A DNA stretch of 6,809 nt from an uncultured Collinsella sp. (GTDB taxonomy: Bacteria; Actinomycetota; Coriobacteriia; Coriobacteriales; Coriobacteriaceae), in NCBI GenBank assembly GCA_900557505.1, contig USTC01000060.1, forward strand, positions 1 through 6,809, written 5' to 3'. The translations under genes were made by a program, and so were the position numbers. This document shows positions 1 to 5,731 of the stretch, piece after piece. How positions within the stretch are numbered: the stretch's first letter is position 1; every line of letters starts with the position of its first letter. Below the pieces are notes generated by a model, which saw only the letters and a list, made by a program, of their open reading frames with translations, had not been told where the DNA came from and searched no databases.

Positions 1-1065
1 CAGCTTCATGATGCCCAGCGAGATCGCCGGGTCGAGGTTACCCGTGGGCTCGTCGCAGATCAGCAGCGGCGGCCGGTTGACCATAGCGCGGGCAACGGCC
101 ACGCGCTGCTGCTCGCCACCGGAAAGCTGATCGGGCAGCGAGTCCATCTGGTCGGCCAGACCGACCAGACGCAGCACCTCGGGCACCTGGCTGCGAATGA
201 CGCCCTTGGGCTTGCCGATGCACTGCAGGGCAAACGCCACGTTTTCGTAGGCGGTCTTTTGCGGCAGGAGCTTAAAGTCCTGGAACACGGCGCCAATCTG
301 ACGACGCAGGAACGGAACCTTGCGGTTCTTGATCTTCATGAGATCCTGGCCGGCGACCAAAATGCGACCGCTCGTGGGCTTGACATCGCGGTTGAGCGTC
401 GACAGCAGCGTGGTCTTACCCGAGCCGGAGTGACCGACCAAAAAGACGAACTCGCCCGGATAGATCTCGATGTTGATGTCGTCGAGTGCGGGCTTGTTGG
501 GCTGCGCCGGATAGATCTTGGTGACGTGCTCCATAAGGATGACGGGCTCGACACCGGCCTGCTTGGCCATCTTTTTGCGGCTGGCCTGCGGGTCGATGGG
601 CGCAAACACCGACGTGAAGTCGGGGTTGTTGAGCGCATTGTCGAGGCTTGCGACCTCGGCGGCCTGATCGCGCTCGACCACGGGAGCCGCAGGCTGCGTG
701 GGGTCGGGAATGCCGGCAAAAAGACCGGACTGCGCGGGCTGAGGCGCGGGAACCGCAGGGGCCATGGGATCGGGGATGCCGGCCATGGTAGGCTGCGGCG
801 TGGCGGCGCTCATCTGAGGCTGAGCCACGCGGGCGGTCACCGTCTGAACGGGCTCAAAGCCAGCCGTGCCGGAAAGCGCAACATCGTTGTTGGGGTTGTA
901 GGCAAAGGAATCTGCCGCCGGCTGTGCCTGATCTGCCGGCTGTGCGGGGATCGGGCTAAACAGCTGATCCTCTGAATCCGGAGTGGCGAAACGACTGTCC
1001 GCGACGCTCGGCTGCGTCTTGGGGGCTTCATCGCCCGCACCGGAGGTACGGAAGTGGTTACCCAC
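1..1065 (-). CDS. ftsE: Cell division ATP-binding protein FtsE, partial, with long N-terminal extension
   Basis: ABC-type ATPase that pairs with the membrane protein FtsX at the division septum; in the family, FtsEX uses ATP to switch on peptidoglycan hydrolases. The 355 visible residues show the nucleotide-binding domain from about residue 175: Walker [10 protein letters not shown] (211-219), a Q-loop in [10 protein letters not shown], the ABC signature [14 protein letters not shown] (from 314), and Walker [13 protein letters not shown] with D338 and E339. The H-loop and C-terminus lie beyond the left edge, where ftsX would be expected. The GTG start at 1065 is chosen because TAAGGAG precedes it by 5 nt and an in-frame stop lies at 1075-1077; the internal ATGs near residues 168 and 178 have no ribosome binding site. 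Residues 1-174 are Pro/Ala/Gln/Asp-rich, have no membrane segment and look disordered. Typical FtsE begins almost directly with the ATPase domain. The FtsE assignment over other ABC ATPases rests on the EHVTKIYP start, the sequence around Walker A and closeness to prfB. Confidence 0.93.
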   Translation of the reverse strand, partial: MGNHFRTSGAGDEAPKTQPSVADSRFATPDSEDQLFSPIPAQPADQAQPAADSFAYNPNNDVALSGTAGFEPVQTVTARVAQPQMSAATPQPTMAGIPDPMAPAVPAPQPAQSGLFAGIPDPTQPAAPVVERDQAAEVASLDNALNNPDFTSVFAPIDPQASRKKMAKQAGVEPVILMEHVTKIYPAQPNKPALDDINIEIYPGEFVFLVGHSGSGKTTLLSTLNRDVKPTSGRILVAGQDLMKIKNRKVPFLRRQIGAVFQDFKLLPQKTAYENVAFALQCIGKPKGVIRSQVPEVLRLVGLADQMDSLPDQLSGGEQQRVAVARAMVNRPPLLICDEPTGNLDPAISLGIMKL

Positions 1066-1070
1066 TGGTG

Positions 1071-1077
1071 CTCCTTA
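1071..1077 (-). promoter_or_regulatory. Ribosome binding site deciding the ftsE start
   Basis: On the minus strand this reads TAAGGAG, 5 nt before the GTG at 1065. The TAA within it is also an in-frame stop, so translation cannot begin further upstream. The site therefore supports the long N-terminal extension being translated. Confidence 0.8.
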
Positions 1078-1110
1078 TCGTCGTGCGTTTAAACTACATG
1101 AGCGCTTTGT

Positions 1111-1119
1111 ATTTTAGCA
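1111..1119 (-). promoter_or_regulatory. Candidate extended -10 promoter for ftsE
   Basis: On the minus strand this reads TGCTAAAAT: a TGn extension followed by TAAAAT, five of six matches to TATAAT. The hexamer 17 nt upstream has little likeness to TTGACA, as is common for extended -10 promoters. Transcription would begin near 1104, giving a leader of roughly 40 nt. This is a pattern match only. Confidence 0.4.
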
Positions 1120-1194
1120 GGATTGCCTTTGCTGCACATAAGAAGCATGGCGGGCTTTGGGATCTGTCCGGCCGGGCACTATGGGCCTCTTTAG

Positions 1195-1263
1195 AAGTTG
1201 CGGTGAAATAGGGACTGTTTTAGCAGTTAGAAGCCCTCATCAGTCCCTATTTCACCGCAACTT
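1195..1263. repeat. Perfect 23-bp inverted repeat (MITE- or REP-like palindrome)
   Basis: The left arm at 1195-1217 and the right arm at 1241-1263 are exact reverse complements over 23 bp, separated by 23 bp. Each arm contains GCGGTGAAATAGGGACTG or its complement. Neither strand has a T-run after the second arm, so it does not look like an intrinsic terminator. It lies between the divergent ftsE and zinc-ribbon genes and codes for nothing recognisable. A small non-autonomous mobile element or a dispersed palindromic repeat fits best, but copy number cannot be seen from one window. In RNA from either strand it would fold into a very stable hairpin. Confidence 0.75.
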
Positions 1264-1278
1264 ATATTGGGGCTCATT

Positions 1279-1288
1279 GTTGCGCAAC
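1279..1288. repeat. 10-bp perfect palindrome upstream of the zinc-ribbon gene
   Basis: GTTGCGCAAC is a perfect palindrome 65 nt before the ATG at 1354. Perfect palindromes of this size can be operators for dimeric regulators, but no flanking symmetry extends it and a chance occurrence is quite possible. I could not place a convincing -35/-10 pair for the zinc-ribbon gene around it. Confidence 0.25.
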
Positions 1289-1343
1289 TTGGGTTTGGGT
1301 TTTCGCTTTACAGTTGAGTTAGAAAGATGGTTCTCGGCTTGCT

Positions 1344-1348
1344 GGAGG
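1344..1348 (+). promoter_or_regulatory. Ribosome binding site of the zinc-ribbon gene
   Basis: GGAGG lies 5 nt before the ATG at 1354 and selects that codon over the in-frame ATG at 1327, which has only a weak purine stretch ahead of it. Starting at 1354 places the first zinc-ligand cysteine at residue 3, the usual layout for N-terminal zinc-ribbon proteins. Confidence 0.75.
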
Positions 1349-1353
1349 TTGAT

Positions 1354-2618
1354 ATGGTTTGTCCGTATTGTGGTGCTGAGCTTGCTGATGGTGCACGATT
1401 TTGCGTGGGATGTGGGGCTGCGCTTGACGGGACACAGGCTATACCCGTAGCCAACCCTGCGGTTGCGCCGGCACCTGTGGGTTCGCCCGCCCCCAGCAAA
1501 AAGCCCAAGAAAGGCGTCGTGATCGCTATCGTCTGCGCGGCGGTAATCGTTGTTGGCGCGGTGGGCTGGCGTATCACCTGTATCAGCAGCATGTTCAGGA
1601 GCAGGAGCAGTATGAGTCGGCGCATTCCAAGCATGCGCTCGTGGTGAGTGTAAAGGCTGAAGGTTGGGACACCGATAACGGCGCTTCTCGTGTGCCGGTG
1701 CGCGTAAAGGGCAAGACGGTCGACGGAAAGAAGGTCGACAAGGTCGAATATGTTGCCTCTGACGGCTCGGGCATCAAACTTATCCAGGGCAAGTACACGT
1801 TCAAGGCGGCAGGCTCCCCCATCGCCGCCGATGGCACTATCTACCAGGTGCCTTGCACAAAGGCCGAGCTCACGCTCGACGACGCTTTTGCCAAGGGCGA
1901 GAAGATTGACTTGGCAGAACTCGCCGAGCAGGATTCGGTTTTGGACTTTACACCCATCGATGCTGTCGACGTGACCGACGACGAGATCAACGACGCCGTG
2001 ACACTCGCCATGGCATACAAGGGCAAGGACGCGCCCAACGTCGATGCACTGCAACACGCCGCAACGAACCGCCGCGACACCGCCGTCACGGCCAAGAAAG
2101 CCGCCGAAGAGGAAGCGGCGCGCCAAGCCGAGGAACAGCGCAAAGCCGCCGCACGCCACATCGAGGCCCAAACCTTCAGTGTCGACCTGCCCGAGTACTG
2201 GGATGGTAGGGTGACAGCAGAAGTCGACGGAGATGTGATAGGGCTGTACTCGACTGCCTTTCCAGATAAAGAGCTTGGATATCTTGCCATGAAAAATGAA
2301 CCGTATGGAAACGCGGGAGATATCGAGTGCGGCCGTATTCGCGACATCAAGCTCGACGAAAACCACTATGTAAAACTAGTAATTTATCGTTGGGCCTTTG
2401 ATGCGGGGCAAGACCATTTATCAAAAGCTGAATATCGTCTTAACTTGTGTTCAGATGATGCCGCACGCGAGATAGTCGACCTCCAATCGTTGGGGACAAT
2501 CTCCTACGACTCCATTCTTGCTGATATGGTTGCGGCAAATGACGCTAATGTCGCAGCGGTATGCTGGCCAGACGACATCTTTGCCAACGCACTCGCCCCG
2601 ACCGTGAAGCTCCTCTAA
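1354..2618 (+). pseudogene. Zinc-ribbon single-pass membrane protein, frameshifted
   Basis: The first frame gives a zinc ribbon CPYCGAELADGARFCVGCG (cysteines 3, 6, 17, 20), a Pro/Ala-rich linker, the basic stretch KKPKK and one hydrophobic segment (about residues 54-72). After W72 (codon 1567-1569) it continues as 25 implausible residues and stops at 1645-1647. The frame reading codons 1569, 1572 and onward is open to the stop at 2616-2618. It begins AYHLYQQHVQEQEQYESAHS, a natural extracytoplasmic stalk, and then gives a beta-rich region, a helical Glu/Ala region and a C-terminal domain starting near LPEYWDGRV. The halves join if one base was lost (or two gained) around 1564-1572. No slippery heptamer is visible there, so programmed shifting is unlikely. 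The intact protein would be about 420 residues, with the ribbon in the cytoplasm and the rest outside. The function is unknown to me. A sequencing error is an equally good explanation. Confidence 0.7.
1641..2618 (+). CDS. Ectodomain part of the zinc-ribbon membrane protein (3' frame)
   Basis: This is the longest open stretch of the second frame, counted from a GTG. There is no Shine-Dalgarno sequence before 1641 and the frame is open well upstream of it, so independent translation is doubtful; I read it as the 3' part of the frameshifted gene. Visible regions: residues 1-80 are Lys/Val/Gly-rich, with SVKAEGWD, VRVKGKTVDG and GKYTFKAAGSPIAADGTIY, suggesting beta strands. A long acidic-to-Ala/Glu helix follows, with KKAAEEEAARQAEEQRKAAA. 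The C-terminal ~140 residues start at FSVDLPEYWDGRVTAEVDG. No catalytic motif is recognisable. GC falls from roughly 60-70% before about 2200 to roughly 40-48% across 2220-2460, with rare codons such as AGG, ATA and CTA. Confidence 0.45.
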   Translation: MVSVKAEGWDTDNGASRVPVRVKGKTVDGKKVDKVEYVASDGSGIKLIQGKYTFKAAGSPIAADGTIYQVPCTKAELTLDDAFAKGEKIDLAELAEQDSVLDFTPIDAVDVTDDEINDAVTLAMAYKGKDAPNVDALQHAATNRRDTAVTAKKAAEEEAARQAEEQRKAAARHIEAQTFSVDLPEYWDGRVTAEVDGDVIGLYSTAFPDKELGYLAMKNEPYGNAGDIECGRIRDIKLDENHYVKLVIYRWAFDAGQDHLSKAEYRLNLCSDDAAREIVDLQSLGTISYDSILADMVAANDANVAAVCWPDDIFANALAPTVKLL

Positions 2619-2639
2619 CCGTTCCTCCCCCCAAACGCA

Positions 2640-2676
2640 AAGCCGGGGTGCCCCCACATGGAAGGCACCCCGGCTT
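2640..2676. terminator. Bidirectional intrinsic terminator between convergent genes
   Basis: The 13-bp perfect stem AAGCCGGGGTGCC / GGCACCCCGGCTT (2640-2652 / 2664-2676) has an 11-nt loop. On the plus strand it is followed by TATTTATT and lies 22 nt after the zinc-ribbon stop. On the minus strand it follows the end of the transketolase pair by about 53 nt and is trailed by TGCGTTTG, a poorer U-tract. One hairpin probably serves both convergent transcripts, more efficiently on the plus strand. Confidence 0.82.
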
Positions 2677-2729
2677 ATTTATTGCCCAATACGGGAACGG
2701 CTCTCAAGTTAAGGCCAACGCAAAACGCC

Positions 2730-3671
2730 TTAGGCCAAGAACTCCTTGGTGGTCGCCACGATGTTGGCGGCGTCCAGGCCGTACTTGTGCAGGAGCTCGG
2801 CACCCGGGCCGGACTCGCCGAAGGTGTCGTTGACGCCAATCTTCTTGAGCGGCGTCGGGCACTGCTCACACAGGACATCGGCAACGGCGCTGCCCAGGCC
2901 ACCGATCACGGAGTGCTCCTCGACGGTCACGACGTGGCCGGTCTTGGTGGCGCTCTTGACGATCAGGTCGGCATCGATGGGCTTGATGGTGTGCATGTTG
3001 ATGACCTCGGCATCGATGCCCTCGGCAGCAAGCTGCTCAGCGGCCTCGAGCGCCTCGCCGACCATCAGGCCGCAGGCGATGATGGTGACGTCGGTGCCCT
3101 CGCGCATGACGATGCCCTTGCCCAGCTCGAACTTGTAGGTCTCGGAATCGTTGATAACCGGCGAGGCCAGACGGGCGAAGCGCATGTACACGGGGCCGTC
3201 GCACTCGTAGGCGGCGCGCGTCACGGCGCGGGCCTCGACATCGTCAGCGGGAACAATCACGGTCATGCCGGGGATGACGCGCATCAGGGCGATATCCTCG
3301 CAGCACTGGTGCGTGGCGCCGTCCTCGCCCACCGAGATACCGGCGTGCGTGGCACCGATCTTAACGTTAAGGTGCGGATAGCCGATGGAGTTGCGGACCT
3401 GCTCAAAGGCGCGGCCAGCAGCGAACATGGCAAAGCTGCTCGCGAAGGCAACGCGACCGGTGGTTGCGATACCGGCGGCAACACCCATCAGGTTGCTCTC
3501 GGCGATGCCCACATCGAAGAAGCGGTCAGGGCAGGCTGCCTTGAACTTGCCGGTCTGCGTGGCGGCGGCCAGGTCGGCGTCGAGGACCACAAAGTCATCG
3601 TGCTCGTTGGCGAGCTCGACGAGGGCCTCGCCGTAGCTTACGCGCGTGGCGATTTTCTTGACGTCTGCCAT
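2730..3671 (-). CDS. Transketolase, C-terminal subunit
   Basis: Second half of a split transketolase, supplying the pyrimidine-binding (Pyr) and C-terminal domains. With its partner it moves two-carbon ketol units between sugar phosphates in the non-oxidative pentose phosphate pathway, using thiamine diphosphate. The 313 residues are close to the usual ~310. GIAESN (55-60) holds the conserved glutamate, E58, that contacts the cofactor aminopyrimidine ring. ASSFAMFAAGRAFEQVRNSI (77-96) and GATHAGISVGEDGATHQCCED (107-127) are typical of the Pyr domain. The transketolase C domain runs from about 185, with VVTVEEHSVIGGLGSAVAD. The ATG at 3671 is preferred over a further-upstream in-frame start because AGGAG sits 7 nt before it and MADVKKIATRVSYG is the expected beginning. 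It starts one base after the stop of the N-terminal subunit gene, so co-transcription and translational coupling are likely. A DXS-like or other paralogous two-subunit enzyme is less likely given the partner's sequence. Confidence 0.95.
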   Translation of the reverse strand: MADVKKIATRVSYGEALVELANEHDDFVVLDADLAAATQTGKFKAACPDRFFDVGIAESNLMGVAAGIATTGRVAFASSFAMFAAGRAFEQVRNSIGYPHLNVKIGATHAGISVGEDGATHQCCEDIALMRVIPGMTVIVPADDVEARAVTRAAYECDGPVYMRFARLASPVINDSETYKFELGKGIVMREGTDVTIIACGLMVGEALEAAEQLAAEGIDAEVINMHTIKPIDADLIVKSATKTGHVVTVEEHSVIGGLGSAVADVLCEQCPTPLKKIGVNDTFGESGPGAELLHKYGLDAANIVATTKEFLA

Positions 3672-3672
3672 C

Positions 3673-4503
3673 CTAGAGCTCCTCTCCGGCGGCCGTGAGC
3701 TCTGCCATGGCCCGCTCAAACTGTTCATCGTTGGGGGCCTTACCGTGCCAGCCCACCTGGTTCTCCATAAAGGAGACGCCCTTGCCCTTCGTGGTCTCGG
3801 CGATAATGGCGGTCGGCTGACCCTTGGTGGCGCGAGCCTCGGCAAAGGCGGCGCGGATCTGGTCGAAGTCGTTGCCGTCAGCGAGCTCCACCACGTGGAA
3901 CTTAAAGGCGCGGAACTTGTCGGCGAGCGGCATGGGATCGTTGACCTCCTCGACGGGGCCGTCGATCTGCAGGCCGTTGTGGTCGACGATCACGCAGAGG
4001 TTGTCGAGCTGCTGGTTGCCGGCAAACATGGCGGCCTCCCAGACCTGGCCCTCCTCGCTCTCGCCGTCGCCCAGCAGGGCGTAGGTGCGATAGTCGTCGC
4101 CCCAGTGCTTGGCGGCAACGGCCATGCCCACGGCGGCGGAGATACCCTGGCCGAGCGAACCGGTGGACATGTCAACGCCCGGGGTGTCGTTCATGTTGGG
4201 GTGACCCTGCAGGTGACTGCCGATGTGGCGCAGCGTCTCGAGATCCTCCTTGGGGAAAAATCCGCGCTCGGCGAGCACGGCGTACAGACCAGGCGCGCAG
4301 TGACCCTTGGAAAGCACGAAGCGATCGCGGTCGGCCTTGCGGGGGTCGGCCGGGTCGACGTTCATTTCCTCAAAGTACAGATAGGTCATGATGTCGGCAG
4401 CGCCGAGCGAACCGCCCGGATGGCCGGACTTGGCAGCGTGCACGCCGGTGACGATGCCTTTCCTTACCTCGTTGGCAACCTTTTTGAGCTCTTCGTCGCT
4501 CAT
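3673..4503 (-). CDS. Transketolase, N-terminal subunit
   Basis: First half of the split transketolase, carrying the thiamine diphosphate pyrophosphate-binding (PP) domain. The 276 residues match the usual length of this subunit. SGHPGGSLG (26-34), KGHCAPGLYA (66-75) and TGSLGQGISAAVGMA (114-128) are transketolase hallmarks. The thiamine-binding motif runs from GDGESEEGQVW (145-155) to DHNGLQ (174-179), with D146 and N176 as likely Mg2+ ligands. ETTKGKG (236-242) and GWHGKAP (251-257) close the domain. The ATG at 4503 is preceded on the minus strand by AAGGAAGG about 5 nt away. The gene is promoter-proximal in the pair, and its last codons, GAG CTC TAG, overlap the leader and ribosome binding region of the downstream subunit gene. 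It acts in the cytosol as a heterotetramer with the other subunit, by family precedent. Confidence 0.96.
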   Translation of the reverse strand: MSDEELKKVANEVRKGIVTGVHAAKSGHPGGSLGAADIMTYLYFEEMNVDPADPRKADRDRFVLSKGHCAPGLYAVLAERGFFPKEDLETLRHIGSHLQGHPNMNDTPGVDMSTGSLGQGISAAVGMAVAAKHWGDDYRTYALLGDGESEEGQVWEAAMFAGNQQLDNLCVIVDHNGLQIDGPVEEVNDPMPLADKFRAFKFHVVELADGNDFDQIRAAFAEARATKGQPTAIIAETTKGKGVSFMENQVGWHGKAPNDEQFERAMAELTAAGEEL

Positions 4504-4710
4504 TGTGCCTTCCTTTCATCCTCTTTAGACAAAATGCGCACGGCACAGAAGGTCGTCCCAACCCAGCCGCGATGCACGTACGCCATTCATTATGCTGGAA
4601 ACTGGAAGCTTTACCAGAGTATTTATCATTATTTGAGCAATTGAGCAGGCAGAACCGCTGATGAAACGGTTTACCAATGTGAACGTCTTTTGGATGGAAC
4701 GCAGTCGGCC
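4504..4710. other. Intergenic region between the transketolase pair and the yitT-like gene
   Basis: This 207-nt stretch is more AT-rich than its neighbours, as expected for a promoter region. It has the weak promoter candidate listed separately, a near-tandem TTGAGCA repeat at 4633-4639 and 4641-4647 just upstream of that promoter, and no credible ORF. No T-tailed hairpin follows the yitT-like stop, so some read-through into the transketolase genes, which lie in the same direction, is possible. Confidence 0.5.
4589..4617 (-). promoter_or_regulatory. Weak candidate promoter for the transketolase pair
   Basis: On the minus strand CTGGTA (4612-4617, three of six matches to TTGACA) and CATAAT (4589-4594, five of six to TATAAT) are separated by 17 nt. 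The resulting leader would be about 80 nt. The -35 match is poor, so this is only the best candidate seen. Confidence 0.3.
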
Positions 4711-5601
4711 CTACGCGTTAATGTCCTTGAAGCCCTCACCGAAGGTCTCCGTAACGTCGGCGACCGTCACAATAGCACGCGGGTCGCGCTCACGCACAAT
4801 GGTTTTGAGCGTGTTGAGCTCGCGACGACTCACGATTACCATGATCACCGGCTTCTCGGCACCCGAGTACATGCCGGTCGCCTTAAACTTGGTGCAGCCG
4901 CGACCCAGGCCATACATGATGTCGGCCGCAATATCGGGAAACTTGTCCGAGATGATGAGTACCATACGACGTTTGTTGCCACCATCGACCACGGCATCGA
5001 TCACGTAGCCGCTAATGACCATCGAAAGGCCCGCATACAGCGCGTTTTCGACCGAGAAGACCGGGGCCGACAGCGCGCACACGGCAACGTCGATCGCCAT
5101 GACGGTGGAGCCCACCGGTAGTGACGTATTGCGCGAGATAATCTGACCGATGGTGTCTGAGCCGCCAGTGTTGGCACCGGCGCGCAGCACCATGCCGTAG
5201 CCGATGCCCGTGATAATGCCGCCCCACATAGCGGGCAGCATCAGGTCGGCATGTGCCAGCGGCGCCACAAACGGAGCAAACAGGTCGGTGAAGAAGCCCA
5301 GCAGCACAAAGCCCGTCGCCGTCTGGACCACGTAGAACATGCCACCCTCGCGCATAACGACCAGCAGCAGCAAGGCATTCATCACGATGGTTTGAATACC
5401 GACAGGCAGCGAGATGCCATGCGAGGCGCCGACCGCCTGAATAATCGTGGCGAGACCCGTAACGCCGCCGGCAGCAAGACCGTTGGGAATCAAAAATAGA
5501 TCCGTCGCGATAGCGGCCAGAGCGCAGCCCAGCATAATCTTGGGCAGATCGTGAAAGAAGTTCAGCGAAAGAATGCGTTTGATGTCCAGACGATATGCCA
5601 T
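4711..5601 (-). CDS. YitT family membrane protein with DUF2179 domain
   Basis: A polytopic membrane protein of the YitT family, whose substrate and role are poorly defined. The 296 residues match the usual 280-300. Hydrophobic segments fall at about 21-37, 67-83, 92-112, 122-142, 163-180 and 185-205. Family-typical motifs are IPNGLAAGGVTGLA (38-51) and GANTGGSDTIGQI (142-154). A soluble C-terminal DUF2179 domain from about 210 includes GMYSGAEKPVIMVIVSRREL (243-262) and ends TFGEGFKDINA. The ATG at 5601 (MAYRLDIKR) is preceded by GGGAGG 4 nt away; an in-frame ATG eight codons upstream lies inside the terminator hairpin and has no ribosome binding site. The T-run of the prfB terminator ends about 12 nt before the start, so expression probably depends on its own promoter or on read-through. 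Confidence 0.9.
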   Translation of the reverse strand: MAYRLDIKRILSLNFFHDLPKIMLGCALAAIATDLFLIPNGLAAGGVTGLATIIQAVGASHGISLPVGIQTIVMNALLLLVVMREGGMFYVVQTATGFVLLGFFTDLFAPFVAPLAHADLMLPAMWGGIITGIGYGMVLRAGANTGGSDTIGQIISRNTSLPVGSTVMAIDVAVCALSAPVFSVENALYAGLSMVISGYVIDAVVDGGNKRRMVLIISDKFPDIAADIMYGLGRGCTKFKATGMYSGAEKPVIMVIVSRRELNTLKTIVRERDPRAIVTVADVTETFGEGFKDINA

Positions 5602-5613
5602 GCTGCCTCCCTC

Positions 5614-5642
5614 AAAAAAGCGCACCCAAACGAGTGCGCTTT
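5614..5642 (-). terminator. Rho-independent terminator downstream of prfB
   Basis: On the minus strand a 9-bp stem AAAGCGCAC / GTGCGCTTT (arms 5634-5642 and 5617-5625, 8-nt loop) is followed by TTTTTT at 5619-5614, partly overlapping the stem base. It lies about 90 nt after the prfB stop codon and directly before the GGGAGG of the yitT-like gene. It could end prfB transcripts or act as an attenuator in the yitT-like leader. Confidence 0.85.
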
Positions 5643-5661
5643 GAACTTCTTGCTGTATTCG

Positions 5662-5667
5662 ATTCTA
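5662..5667 (-). promoter_or_regulatory. Possible -10 element for the yitT-like gene
   Basis: On the minus strand this reads TAGAAT, five of six matches to TATAAT, but no good -35 lies 16-18 nt upstream and there is no TGn extension. If used, the transcript would start near 5655 and carry the terminator hairpin in its leader. Confidence 0.2.
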
Positions 5668-5731
5668 CCGATTCACCGAGCAAATACCACCCCTGCGAAG
5701 TGTTTGCATCGACCCGGAGCCAACCATGTGC

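Noticed and set aside
259..975. 238-codon plus-strand ORF
   Set aside because: It lies wholly antisense to ftsE, whose frame has clear ABC motifs; the translation is Arg/Gly/Leu-rich with no domain, the usual shadow in high-GC DNA.
1157..1450. 97-codon plus-strand ORF
   Set aside because: It spans the inverted repeat and runs out of frame into the zinc-ribbon gene; composition is unlike a protein and there is no Shine-Dalgarno sequence.
1497..1503. CAAAAAG as a possible -1 frameshift site in the zinc-ribbon gene
   Set aside because: Shifting here would replace the membrane segment with an Arg-rich sequence; the membrane segment in the original frame is clearly genuine, so the shift must be later.
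1308..2366. 352-codon minus-strand ORF
   Set aside because: It is antisense to the zinc-ribbon gene across both of its frames. The hydrophobic runs come from complementing Ala/Lys/Glu codons, and there is no recognisable family.
2710..2732. Small hairpin TAAGGC / GCCTTA at the end of the transketolase C-terminal subunit gene
   Set aside because: Only 6 bp with an 11-nt loop, overlapping the stop codon and without a T-tract; the hairpin at 2640-2676 is a much better terminator.
2658..3698. 346-codon plus-strand ORF
   Set aside because: Antisense shadow of the transketolase C-terminal subunit; it also begins inside the terminator hairpin loop.
3646..4644. 332-codon plus-strand ORF
   Set aside because: Antisense shadow of the transketolase N-terminal subunit, lacking a ribosome binding site and any domain.
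4650..4670. Short AACCG / CGGTT hairpin after the yitT-like gene as a terminator
   Set aside because: Five base pairs with no U-run on the minus strand; too weak to call.
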